Assembly: GCA_036897485.1 (NCBI GenBank)
Contig: JAYMTF010000541.1
Span: 1 to 34,142 of the forward strand
DNA from: Pelargonium nanum
Taxonomy: Eukaryota; Streptophyta; Magnoliopsida; Geraniales; Geraniaceae
Reading direction: 5' to 3'
DNA length: 34,142 bases
The translations under genes were made by a program, and so were the position numbers. Positions 1 through 10,700 of this stretch are shown here, piece after piece. How positions within the stretch are numbered: position 1 is the stretch's first letter; every line of letters begins with the position of its first letter. Below the pieces are notes generated by a model. That model was not told the origin of the DNA, ran no database searches, and worked only from the letters and a program-made list of their open reading frames with translations.

Positions 1-1060
1 ATATCACGTACATGTAATGTGCATATGTGACCAACGATGCGAATATTCAAGAGTATAATGTTAAGAAACAACATATTTTTGTAAGTACTAAATAATTATT
101 AACTTTACTACAACAAATCACATATACAAGTGATGTATATATGAGTGTCTTAATTTCTCTTGAATTTGTGTTTTAAAATGATTGTCATATTTCTTACTTT
201 AGTAAATTAGTAATGCATAAACTGTCAATAATATCTTTATAACAATTTAGCTAGAGAGAGACTATGCAAATTAATTTATGGTTTAAGCTAAGCCATTAAT
301 GACGTGATGACACCTCATTAAAAATCTTAGATCCGGGCGGGTTGACGCTTCGCTCCCACCAATTCACTTAAGTGTTATGAGCACGATGTATGGTTAAAAT
401 TAGTCCGTCACAACTCACAACGATTTCAAATCGCGGTTACAAATTAGGAGCATACGCTAATGTATATGTTTGATCATATGATTAAAATCAATCGATCATA
501 GCTAATAAGTTTCGTTTTGGGTTGCGATTTTATCTAGTAGGATTGACATGATAGGTTGATGGTTATCTTCGCGAAGATTATAAGATGAAGATGGAGGTGA
601 AAGATTTAGGGACCACAAAATTATGTTTGTAGTGTAGCAAAACTCTGTTTGGCTGCACCTGCATTGGTATTTTCCCGGGAAAAGGCTGTATTTTCTCACA
701 AGTGTTTGGTTGCATTGGAATTTCATTTTCACAGAAGCAAAAACAGTTAAGATTTCAAAAGAATTTAAAAAGCATCATCACGATGAGGTTTAATATACGA
801 GCTGTCAATTCTATCCGTACGTTTATTTATGAGGAACAAAACAAATTCCCATTGGGAATCTCTACTTTGCTACTTCCTCCAACTCAATTTTCATTTTCTT
901 TATAATTTTTTTGTACTAATCAAGAAAATTGGAAAATTAATAATTTCTTTTGTCTTCTACTGTAAAAAAAAATATTTTACATTAATTTATTTATATGGTT
1001 GTTTTGAGTTTTGAATGTCACTTTACAATCATTACCTAAGTGGCATTTTAAGATAAATAT
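1..1060. other. Gene-free AT-rich DNA
   Basis: No reading frame here has codon structure or splice sites that I recognise, and the open stretches are short and low in complexity. Around 640-720 the phrase 'tgtttggttgcattgg' and nearby wording resemble anonymous plant repeats, but I could not define any ends. I see no promoter or RNA gene that can be supported. Confidence 0.5.
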
Positions 1061-1440
1061 CATGTTTGGCACTTTCAGTCGAATCCGTTAAACTTGACTT
1101 CAACTCAAAAATTTAAACTAGTAGGCGGAGGTCCACCTACTATTTCAAGTATTTATTGTCTTTACATTTTTTCGAAGTGAGATTCTTTAATACTTTTGTT
1201 CGTGTGCAGGCTGGATAAGAGAGTTGAACCTTGAGCCTCACGTAGAAACAGTGGCGGACTCGAAAAAAATAAATCATATTAGTGTAATTACCTTAAAATG
1301 TGGAGTCATAACTAAAAATTTAAAAAATAATAATAAAATTCATGATGTGGGGTCAACTTAGACGGACTTAAGTCAAAAGTATCACTCAACTCTTCTCAAA
1401 ATGAAAAGCACGGCACTTATTTTGAGACGAAGAGTATTAT
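1060..1440. repeat. Decayed transposon-like sequence
   Basis: The stretch has wording typical of degenerate plant dispersed repeats. At its right end (about 1415-1438) 'ttattttgagacgaagagta' looks like a mutated copy of the Stowaway terminus 'cattttgggacggagggagta', which occurs intact at 32105-32120. A matching left terminus was not found, so this is at best a fragment. Family assignment rests on one short match. Confidence 0.3.
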
Positions 1441-2300
1441 TCATTTCTTGGATACTCAAGAGAATGTGGACTCTGAAGTGCAATGTGCTGAAAATATGAT
1501 CCCACATGAATGCAAGAAAGATCAATAAAAATCTTATCAATGCAGATTTTATGATACATTATTGCAGAAATGAGAAAAAGAGAAATTCCTAAGGGAAAAA
1601 AGGTGGTTCCTTTGCACAAATCACTCTCCAAGCCAACATGAGATCTCAAATGATCATGTAGAGTCTGTAAAATCAGAGACAAAGAACACCAATGTTTGGA
1701 ATTTTTTGTTGTCAACTTCAAAATGATTGATTCTCACAAAAATATGGACCGTTAAATTATTGAAACTACTATTATTTCTGTACTCGTCGTAGCTACGAAA
1801 AATTCATTCAGAAAGGGGTATATTAAATATCCTATACTTAGCTCCATTCGCTGATAACTCCTTATACTTCTAATTTTTCGTTACGACAAATGTGAAACTT
1901 ATGGTGATAATAAGATCATACACATGATTGGAGAAGAAAAAAATGCAGTTAAATCTATCTGACGAAATGAAATGTACAAGAATCTATGTGCAAATGGGGA
2001 TAAGTTTAAGGTACTTATCTAGAATTTGGCCTTTAAAGGCGACAAATTAGGGAAATGAAATATGATCAACACAAAAACCGTAATGGATGATACTTCTTTG
2101 TCCTTCTTTCTATTTCTTTCTTGACCTAAATGAGTACAAAAACAAGCCGAGTATATATGGCTATTGAAAAATTCATCACAGTTATGTTTTTCCACTTGGG
2201 CAATATCTGGATGAGAGATGCTAATAAAACCAAAGCTTACTCAGAGAAAATAAAAAGCTTAGGTATCGTTACACTGTATGTACACGCATAGCTGCTCCAC
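1441..2300. other. Gene-free interval, unassigned
   Basis: A 94-codon minus-strand open frame (1437-1721) lies here, but it has no recognisable domain and no splice context. I treat it as chance. The rest is AT-rich with no supported feature. The far right end (about 2308-2325) may hold the last exon of the minus-strand gene to the right. Confidence 0.4.
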
Positions 2301-2307
2301 ATCTCTG

Positions 2308-2325
2308 TCATCGAAAGTGAGGCCT
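2308..2325 (-). other. Candidate 18-nt terminal exon of the gene at 3091-5529
   Basis: On the minus strand 'aatgcag' precedes an in-phase RPHFR-stop. It would join the donor at 3108/3107 (GAG|gtaaat) across an intron of about 780 bp. The phase fits, but exons this short arise by chance, and read-through to the stop at 3091 is equally possible. The neighbouring frame (GLTFDDRDVEQLCVYIQ then a stop) is also open but out of phase with this donor. Confidence 0.25.
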
Positions 2326-3090
2326 CTGCATTGTATTAGTTGGCTTCTTTTTGTTTTGATCACTGATTTTTCCCTGTTCAAGAGTTCATGAAAAAGACAC
2401 GACCTAACATGAGAATGTCATTGCTGATATAAAAAAACATGATAATGTCATCAAGAATAGTAGCCTAAAAAATTGAACTATTTCATTGTATCAATAAATG
2501 TTAAAAGTAAGCAAGATAATTGGACAGATGACGGTAGTGAAGTTAAAGAAAGCATGGCAAAGCAAAAATTGAAATGGAAATAGCCAGACACGTAAACCTT
2601 GTCCAAACTCAATATAAACAAAACGAATAGAAAGATCCGTAGAGAGAAACTAAGGATTTACATGACATTTTTCCTGAACATCTTTATATCTAACTAAACT
2701 TGATCTAACCACGGCATGTTGCACAAACTATTATGTTATTATCATGTTAAAGTACATGAGGAGTAAGAAAAAGATAGAACAAAAACAACTAGACTTAGTA
2801 CGTAACTTCTGTCAATAACCTAAACGTTCAAATTCAGTCGTAATCTCGCACTTCTAACCAGAGAAGTTGAACAAGGAAAATAAACTGTATACTTTGCATA
2901 TTAGGTCAGTTCTAAGAAGGCCAAATTGGCCATTAGGAAAAGCAATGTTCGTTTTCCATTGTTCATTATATTATCTTTGAATTTACTATTGATCTTTGAA
3001 TTCACTATATACTCAAAGGATCCTCCAACGGCATGCAAATGCCGAAGATTTTTCAAGTACATATGAATGATATACCCTCAAAACAATTGG

Positions 3091-5529
3091 TTAATAAAAG
3101 ATATTTACCTCAAATGGAAACTGTCCTGTTTTCTTTTCCTTTTGTAGTGCATTCTGTTTTATTCCCTTCTGACCCCATACCATGCCTCGAGCACATGTAT
3201 CTCTTCCACCAGCACTCGGATTCACAGCCATCTTTCCTATTGCATTCTCTTTCCCTGCAGCCAATGCTCTGTTGAACCCATTGGGTCCTCCTACCACTAC
3301 CTTTGTGTCGCCTTTGGTAGCAGCAGAAAACGAATCTTTTCCATTAACTATAGGTGCCAATGATTTTGAATGTAATTTCTGATAGAAAACCTGCAAGGTT
3401 CAGAAACAACTTATATTCTTATATATTCCTGCTTATTGCTCTTGTAAGGACCAAGATCGAGTAACTAGTTTAGTATATAATCATTTGACATTAGTAAGTT
3501 GCAAGAAAATCATGGGAAAAAACAACTTTGGGTAGCACAGAATTCTAAAATAGTTTATAAAGTTCTCCGACATTGTTGTATCGAAAAATGTACAGCTTCT
3601 CACCTTTGACTTTGCAGCATCCTGGTATACTGGCTTCTTTTTATCCACCATTCTTGATTTGTCAAGTCGAAAAGTTGATGCCTTGGACACTACATTTTTG
3701 CTATCCGGGGTTATTTCTTTGACCATTCTAGATACTGTTACATTCTTGACGTCATGACCAGGATTGCAAGATGAACCCACGCTAGACTTCCCAAACGAAG
3801 ATTTTCTGCCATTTGATTCCCTTTTATCATTATTAACTTCGACTCTCGATGGTTGTCTTGTAGCACAGCTTTTCCTTAGACTAATCCTCATAACTTCCAG
3901 AAGTCTGCTATCATTGCTAGTCTCCAACTTCGTTACCTCTGGGAAGCTTTGCTGCTGCTGATTATTTAACGATGTGACTGTGCTACTCATTGAATCACAT
4001 GAAAAAGATTTAGGCTTTGAATGATTTGCTTTGGATTTTTCAGTTGAAGTGCTTTCACGGACCAATCTTGTTTCTAAAGTTCCTTTTGACTTCGAAAAGC
4101 CCGATTTGGGTTCATTTAGAACCTTAATCGGGTGCTGCTGATTCGAGAATAACTTGCAATCTTCTTCTCTCCATTTCTTGATCTTGTACTCTTTTCCTCT
4201 TGATTTCGAGACTGAGCCTTCAACAGAGTCCTCTCCCGAATAGGATAAAGAAGATTTTACTTCGCGAGAAGAACATTGGTGGATCCTAAGATTTATAACA
4301 ATTATGTTATATGTCCATCAATCTACTACGTCCACAAAATGTCAAACTGCAGTCGCAAAAGTAAATGACATAAGGAGATGCTTACTGGTGGCTTATCCGG
4401 AACCACTCATCGTCATCCCTACTATGCACCAACAGGGAGAAAAATAAATTAACTATCAGTAGAGAACATCAAATTGTAATCATAACTCGTAGCCAGTAAT
4501 TTTGAAACTCACACATCTCGATTGTTTGACTTGGCTTCAAGGGTGAGATCAACCCGCATTGGAGCTTCAATTTCCTCCTGCACTTATCACAAAAGCAGAG
4601 CGTGAGAAACATATCAGCTACAAGGGCGTATAAAGTCATAGAGCAAGTACGATAAAGAGGAACTTAAATCTAATGATTGTCAAGTTCAAATCACCCGATA
4701 CCCAATACAACTACGAATAAGAATGTCGCAAAACAAAATGCGTGGAGGGTTCAACTAATAAATCACAGCCAAATGAGCAAGGCTCAAGAATCATGATGAA
4801 ACTAGCTCTAAATCACTGATAGTCTTTATATTTACTCTAACCCAAAGACAAAAGCCTAAGCTAATAGGTGTAGGATTCAACTAGTACATATCGAGTAGTC
4901 ATTATCTTCACATTCTTTCTAAGTTGACACTTCAACACTCATATCTATAACTGGAGAAGGCACTTTTCGCCCAAGCCTGCGAGCAACCGAAAACATATCC
5001 ACATATGGGAAATGTTCAGGTTAGGTATTTCCAACTCAACTCGAATTGCAATGTCTATAAAAGAACCCAAATGAAGAAACATATAACCCCTGAAGCCTGA
5101 AATTCATGTTTTTTACTGCATTTTCACAGCAACAAAACACAGCTAAAGTCAGTTTTAGACAAAATATACAATACAGAGATAAAACTTATAATAGTAAAGA
5201 GGAAAGCAATGTTCAGACTTAAACCTAGAAAATAAAGAATCAAACTAACCATAATATAAACACAAGAACACCCAATTTTAAGGAACCATACAAACAAATC
5301 AGACCCACTATAAACCCACAAGTAGCAGCTCAAAATACAGACGAAGAAACAACAAAAAGCTAACAAATTTAACACAATAAAACCCGAAACAGAGGCTCTT
5401 AAGCGAAACCCAGATAATAAATTCAATCAAAAGCACAAATTGAAGATTCAAGGCCCACTATAATTAATCTTCAAAGGAAATGAGAATTACCAAGAAAGCC
5501 CAGTGATCACTGCCCTTCTTGAGAGCCAT
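3091..5529 (-). CDS. Uncharacterised plant serine-rich basic protein (5-6 exons)
   Basis: I see five coding exons on the minus strand: 5529-5491, 4577-4513, 4418-4386, 4285-3604 and 3390-3109. All have GT-AG borders and closing phases, giving 367 residues. The start ATG sits in a good plant context (aaATGGCT). Residues 1-46 are the most ordered part (MALKKGSDHWAFL, EEIEAPMRVDLTLEAKS, then DDDEWFRISHQ). They resemble the N-terminus of a plant-only family of unknown function that I remember but cannot name. The rest is rich in Ser, Lys and Asn, with no membrane segment or signal peptide and probably disordered. At 3109 the frame either reads on to a stop (five more residues, ending at 3091) or splices at GAG|gtaaat. 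A phase-compatible last exon is 2325-2308, adding RPHFR and a stop; that exon is speculative. No function is proposed. Confidence 0.75.
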
Positions 5530-6699
5530 TTCTGCTCCTCTGAGCTCTGAATTGATGATTTTGATTACAAAAAAATCTTCAAAAACTGTTTATTGACTGA
5601 GCTTTGAGTTAATGCTTGAGAAGCCCCGATCCGCCATTTTCTTCGTCTACGGATGCAGAAACACAGAACATGGTCAAGCTCCGCGGTTTTAGAAGAGTGA
5701 TACGACATCGTTTTGACGTAATGAAATAAATTTGCGGTTATTTGACCGTTGGAATATTTCAAAATAATGTAGAGACAATTAATATGGTAATGTCACTTGA
5801 TGATAAACCATAATGTTATTATTATTTTTTTTGAAACCAAACCATAATGTTATTAGTTTGGTACGATCGTATGATTGGTGATTAAAGTAAACTCAATCTC
5901 AATTATAACGTTAAGATTAAGAAAAATGGGTTTTTAACAAATAAAAAGACAGTATGGTGGACTCAAAGAAGATATAACTCAAATTTAGACACACTTTTGT
6001 TTACTCTATGAGATAGATCATTCTAGTTTCACTCTTGACATATAGTCGGAAGACGTAAATGAATTTTCGGTTGACCTCACTTTTATTATAATGTACTATT
6101 TGAAAACTATATAAGATCAGCGTGAAGATGATTAAGTCGACCAGTTGTTGATTAACCTATATTTTGATATAGGTCAACCTGCGCATAAAATATAAAATTC
6201 TTTATATTGTAATATATGTGTGTGTATATATATTTAATGACTGTAAATTCATAATTATATTTTTACTTTCTAATAATCTAATTTTCTAGAATTTCTTTTA
6301 AAATGTCTCTCACACGTTAGTTTACCATTCAAACTATTCATTCTTTATTTTTTTTTTCCTTCATTATTGCTACTGTTCTACATACATTTTATTTCTATAA
6401 CATTTGAACAAGACAACTCAAACAAAATCTTAATAATTTAGGGATCAATAAAGTTATATTAAACAAAGAATACCACTTAAAGTTAAGATATATTTTACTT
6501 TTAGTCATTATTAAGAATTTTAAATTTCAGAATTTTATCATTATTTTGGTGATAATAAAATCATTCAATTTGATCAAATTAAGAATTACACATACTTGCT
6601 TTAAAAATAAAAATAAAAGAATTACCCAAACTTATTAAAAAAAATTATATTGTATTTTTTTTTTTACGGAAAAAAAAAATCAATAATCAAAGCTAAAAC
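5530..6699. other. AT-rich spacer between uncharacterised gene and tRNA
   Basis: The first 200 bp or so probably hold the promoter and 5' leader of the minus-strand gene starting at 5529. I cannot place a convincing TATA box. The rest is very AT-rich, with a short hairpin (cctatatt...gatatagg, about 6157-6175) and T- or A-runs. No gene is supported. Confidence 0.4.
6695..6698 (-). terminator. Pol III T-run after tRNA-Gly
   Basis: On the minus strand, one base past the discriminator, the sequence reads TTTT. This is the minimal RNA polymerase III termination signal. A longer run of T's follows at about 6671-6679 and could serve as back-up. Confidence 0.6.
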
Positions 6700-6770
6700 T
6701 GCGCATCCAGGGAACCGAACTCTGGTCAGTACCGTGGGAGGGTACTATGATACCACTACACCAGATGCGC
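6700..6770 (-). tRNA. tRNA-Gly (anticodon CCC)
   Basis: The minus strand folds as a 71-nt cloverleaf. The acceptor stem is GCGCATC paired with GATGCGC, with discriminator A at 6700. The D arm is GTGT-AGTGGTA-TCAT. The anticodon stem is GTACC/GGTAC around the loop CTCCCAC, so the anticodon is CCC and it reads GGG glycine codons. The T arm is CAGAG-TTCGGTT-CCCTG and has one A.C mismatch. The internal A box (TGGTGTAGTGG) fits the TRGYNNARNNG pattern nearly perfectly. The B box (AGTTCGGTTCC) differs from GGTTCGANNCC at two places. There is no intron and CCA is not encoded, as expected for a nuclear gene. The T-stem mismatch and weakened B box leave open a slightly decayed copy. Confidence 0.9.
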
Positions 6771-6837
6771 TCTTGCTTACTTACTCTCATTTTGTAAAAT
6801 ATCATTGAAATTATCTAATATTAATTATAGTACTAAG

Positions 6838-7012
6838 CATGAGGTATCTAAAGCGAGCTCGCGATTAGCAACTTTGAGTCATACCACATGAAGACTAATC
6901 TCTGTTTGAGCCGGAAACGAAAACCCGTACAGACGAAAAGTTTTCCCTGTCAAACACAGTTGCATTCTCTTGATGTCGAATTCGAGACCTCAGATTAAGT
7001 TGAAAGAATTCA
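6838..7012 (-). repeat. Possible SINE-like fragment
   Basis: Read on the minus strand, 'ggtctcgaattcgac' (about 6977-6991) resembles a Pol III B box. It is followed by moderately GC-rich sequence unlike the AT-rich flanks. I found no target-site duplication or clear tail, so the class is uncertain. Confidence 0.25.
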
Positions 7013-7705
7013 TTGTATTACCTTAATATTGTTTAACTATCTTTTGGTTATTTGAAAACGTTTCTATTTTTTGTACTATATACATGTGACGGAATCAAAT
7101 TAAAAATAACCATGTTATTTTTTTATTTAATAACCATGCAATTCGGATATTATTACACATTTACATTTTTCGATTATAAATATATATAATATTTTTATGA
7201 TCCAACAACATTTGCTGAGGTCAAGATGAAGTAACTCCACATTAAGAACAATCATAAACAGAACCCATGACATACTTCATGAGACAATAAAAGAATGATT
7301 CAATGCACGATACTACTTTCCTTGAGAATTTGTATTTACATTCGACAAAAACACCAGTTTTCGCCGAAATTTTAGAATTTTATTTATATTCAAATGCTCG
7401 AACACATCGAACATTAAAAAATATGAACAATTTTTCTTTCCTTTTCAAGCGCTTCAAAATACATCAATATTGACAACAGGATATACACAACTAATCTATA
7501 AGAATAGCTTAAAACTACCCCCAAAAAATAAAACCTATTCATATGAACAAAATCATCAATCCTTCCATCAGGAGAGCAAATATGAACTCCTTATGAAGGT
7601 GTTGATGAATGGCATTTCCTCTTCTCGGATTCTATACTTACTCCGGTAAAGATGATCCGAAGATCCTCCTTTAGTCTCCCATATCCGTGCAATCTTCGTG
7701 TTCGT
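7013..7705 (-). other. Spacer and probable 3' UTR of the myosin gene
   Basis: The segment immediately left of the myosin stop (7705 down to about 7200) is AT-rich and non-coding on both strands. It is the expected place of the 3' UTR and polyadenylation signals. The exact poly(A) site cannot be set from sequence alone. No other gene is supported. Confidence 0.4.
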
Positions 7706-10700
7706 CTACGTTGATGCACGTATCTTCCCCCACCATTTCCGACGCTTTTCAACATCCGGACCAGGTTGTTTGTTCAGCTTCACCTTCGCATCCCTTATCC
7801 GACATTTGAAATCTTTCTTCCATGTCTCGAACCTCGTTTTCAGTTTCTTGAGTTCCTCAAACGGATGCAGCATAATAGAGGTTGAATCCGCTTGTGGTTT
7901 GACCTCGTTTAGCGTTTTGGCAGTGCTATCGAAAGACTGTTTCTGCTGCTCAAACTCCTTTATCAGGCTGTTGACGCCATTACCATCTCGTGCTGGTATA
8001 CCATCACTGGAATTTGTAACGAAGCTCCCAGAGGGAGTTAGAAATCTCGTGGTCGTGGTATCCTCAGAATCTTGAGACTGATGAGCATTCTGTAATTTTC
8101 CGTGTTGTGCTGCGTTGTCCGCAGCAAGACTCTTCCTTGCAGCAGAGAGACTCTTCTGCACAAAATTACATTTTGATCGAACCCTAATATTGGTGTTTGT
8201 GTGTTTTACAGGAAAATCAGCCTTAACATTATATTCGTGTTATGCAAGCTAATTCGTAGAAACACGAGAACTGAGTACTGACCTGCAAAGAAGCCATTTG
8301 TTTCTGCCACATCTCTTCCATTGATTTCATTTTCGCCTCATATTCCGACCATCTCTTCTCGTACAGGCGTAGTTGCTCCTGAAGTGCAACATTTTCCTCT
8401 TCCTTTTGGCCCAGAGCGGATTCTGTCTTCACGACACACCTCCGGAGCTCTTCAAGAATTGCATACACCTGCTCGGGTGGTACATCCTGCTCAGCCAATA
8501 AAATAGTATCCTTTTTAGTCCCTGGGAAAATATTGACATCCAAAACAAATATTTCACCAACTTGCTTTGATTTTGGACAAGACAGGTTCCAAATCAGGTT
8601 TAAAGACTACGTTCGGGAACTGGAAAGGCTTAGCACTAAATAATTTGTCATGAAAAAGGTTTTCAGTTTTCGCTTATGGCAGGCAACTTGTTTTAAAATT
8701 CATCACATGCCACTACGATTAGCAATTTGTGCCATAACCCGTGACTCGACATGAACACGACTCGAATTTGAATGGGTTTGGATTCAACTTAATCGTGTCC
8801 ATGTCGTGGTCATGTCAACCAACCCAACCCATGTAGCAACCATTTAAGGATAAAATGGTAATTCTATAAATGTGCCATATCAGAAAGGACCCTTACAAAA
8901 TTAAATGGGACTAGGTCGAGTCAGTCCAAACACGTTTATTCAAACGTGTCAGGTTGAGTCATATAGTTTTGAACACAATTACCTAAACATGTTGAGCGTG
9001 TCATCGACTCATAAATGAGCCACGTTTGTGACTTGTACCTCAACCTGTTTAATAATTAGGTCTTGTTTGAGTTTCAGCACGAAACGAACATGATCCATGA
9101 ACACGAATTACCACCTCTATGCAGAACCACATGGTAATATGCATGTTTCTTCTTCTGGCAACATGTTTACAAGATAATTTCAATCCAAACCTAGATTGAT
9201 TTATTGAGTGTTGACCTCATGTCAAACTAAAACAATTGCCAATCAATTGATCCACACATTTAGTTATGTATAATCAATTGCTTAATAAATAAATAAACTT
9301 TCTCTTTGGCATTGTTATTTAATTTTCCTATTACCATTCATTTTTATAGTTAGCAAATTAATTTTTTTTAAATGAGAAAAAAAAATAAGTTCTTGAATTT
9401 TAGTAGGTTAAAAATTATTCTCAAATTAGTTCATCTATCTATCAACTCCAAGTAATCAATAATAACACTTACAGTCGCGTTAGGAATACTAAACAGGATA
9501 AAACCATACAAAAGAACCGATTAGAATAGAGCATAGATACCTTAATTTCTGAAGAGTGCAACTGTAAATTCTTTGCAGATTTTGATATCTCAACAATTGC
9601 CTTCTTCATACTATTCTTCATATTATGCACGGAACTAACCTGTCTACGGGCCAACCAACCACGGATAGCTGCAGGAGTGAAAAACAATATAAGGATATGA
9701 CAAATACACACGTGTATCTGATTAAACTACCACAATTTTGAAACTGAAGAAAAGAAAATTACCCGATTGCAAATATATGACAGCTCCCGGGTTCTCCTCA
9801 AAAGTTTTGGATGAACTAGTTGGATAATCATTTGCCAATGTATCATATTCCTTTCTAGCTTTTTCACCACGGACATCTGCAACGCAACATTCCAATCTAT
9901 TTGTAAATGTAAACATGAAAGCAAGAAATGAGCCCAATGAAATAGTAGAATCAGTGAAGAAACTCTAGCAAAAGAAACAGGTGAAGTTGAAATCTAACTG
10001 GCATTACATGATTGTAGTGCAGTAACTCCTTTCTTGAGTTCGTCGAAATTAGAACGAGCTTGACGACAGCGGAAGCGTCTTTGAATCCCCACCACGCCTT
10101 GCAAAAGTTGTTTCCTCCTGTTCTCCAATTCAGCAATCTACCGACCAACGAGGCAAAACATCAGAGAGACTAGTACAAAAGAGAATTTATTTTCAAAAGA
10201 AAAAGAAAACAATTTAAATTCATGTTCAATTTATTTCTTAAGCTCACCTGCCCTGTTCGGAGATACAACTTGGTATAGCCAATTTGGTACATCTCTGGGT
10301 GGACATTAAATTGTTGTAGAACAGCAACTGATATGCTTAGCGGATCCTGGGAAACAGTGACAGCGGAGAGTAGGAAACCATACCTAAAATGCAAGCAAAT
10401 GTTCCAGAAGAAATTACATTGCATTCTAGAACAAACTCAGAAGAATTCACAGAAGGCTTCAACATCTACCTTTCAGCAAATTCTTGATGGGTCATTCGAG
10501 TAGGATAGCCAGATCTTGAAATCCTAACAACTTCCAAAACTCCACAACATCGAAGTTGATGTAAAACTAGGTCCTCTTGATACAACCCAGGAAGCTGCTT
10601 ATCGTTTGGTTTTATGCAGCGAATGAAGTGAGGTGTGGTGCTTTCTAACTGGTGCATTAGTTTGAATAGTTGGCTCTAGAGCATTTTGAAGAGACAAAAA

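Noticed and set aside
1437..1721. 94-codon minus-strand open frame
   Set aside because: It has no domain, no splice sites and no start context of note. In AT-rich DNA one such frame is expected by chance.
3033..3382. Two overlapping plus-strand open frames
   Set aside because: They are antisense to exon 5 of the uncharacterised minus-strand gene, which is spliced in phase with the rest of that gene.
6157..6175. Short perfect hairpin cctatatt...gatatagg
   Set aside because: A weak AT-rich hairpin with no T-run or gene next to it. It is common by chance in such DNA.
7698..8075. 125-codon plus-strand open frame
   Set aside because: It is the exact antisense of the last myosin exon, which has full domain and phase support. 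The plus-strand frame has no recognisable domain.
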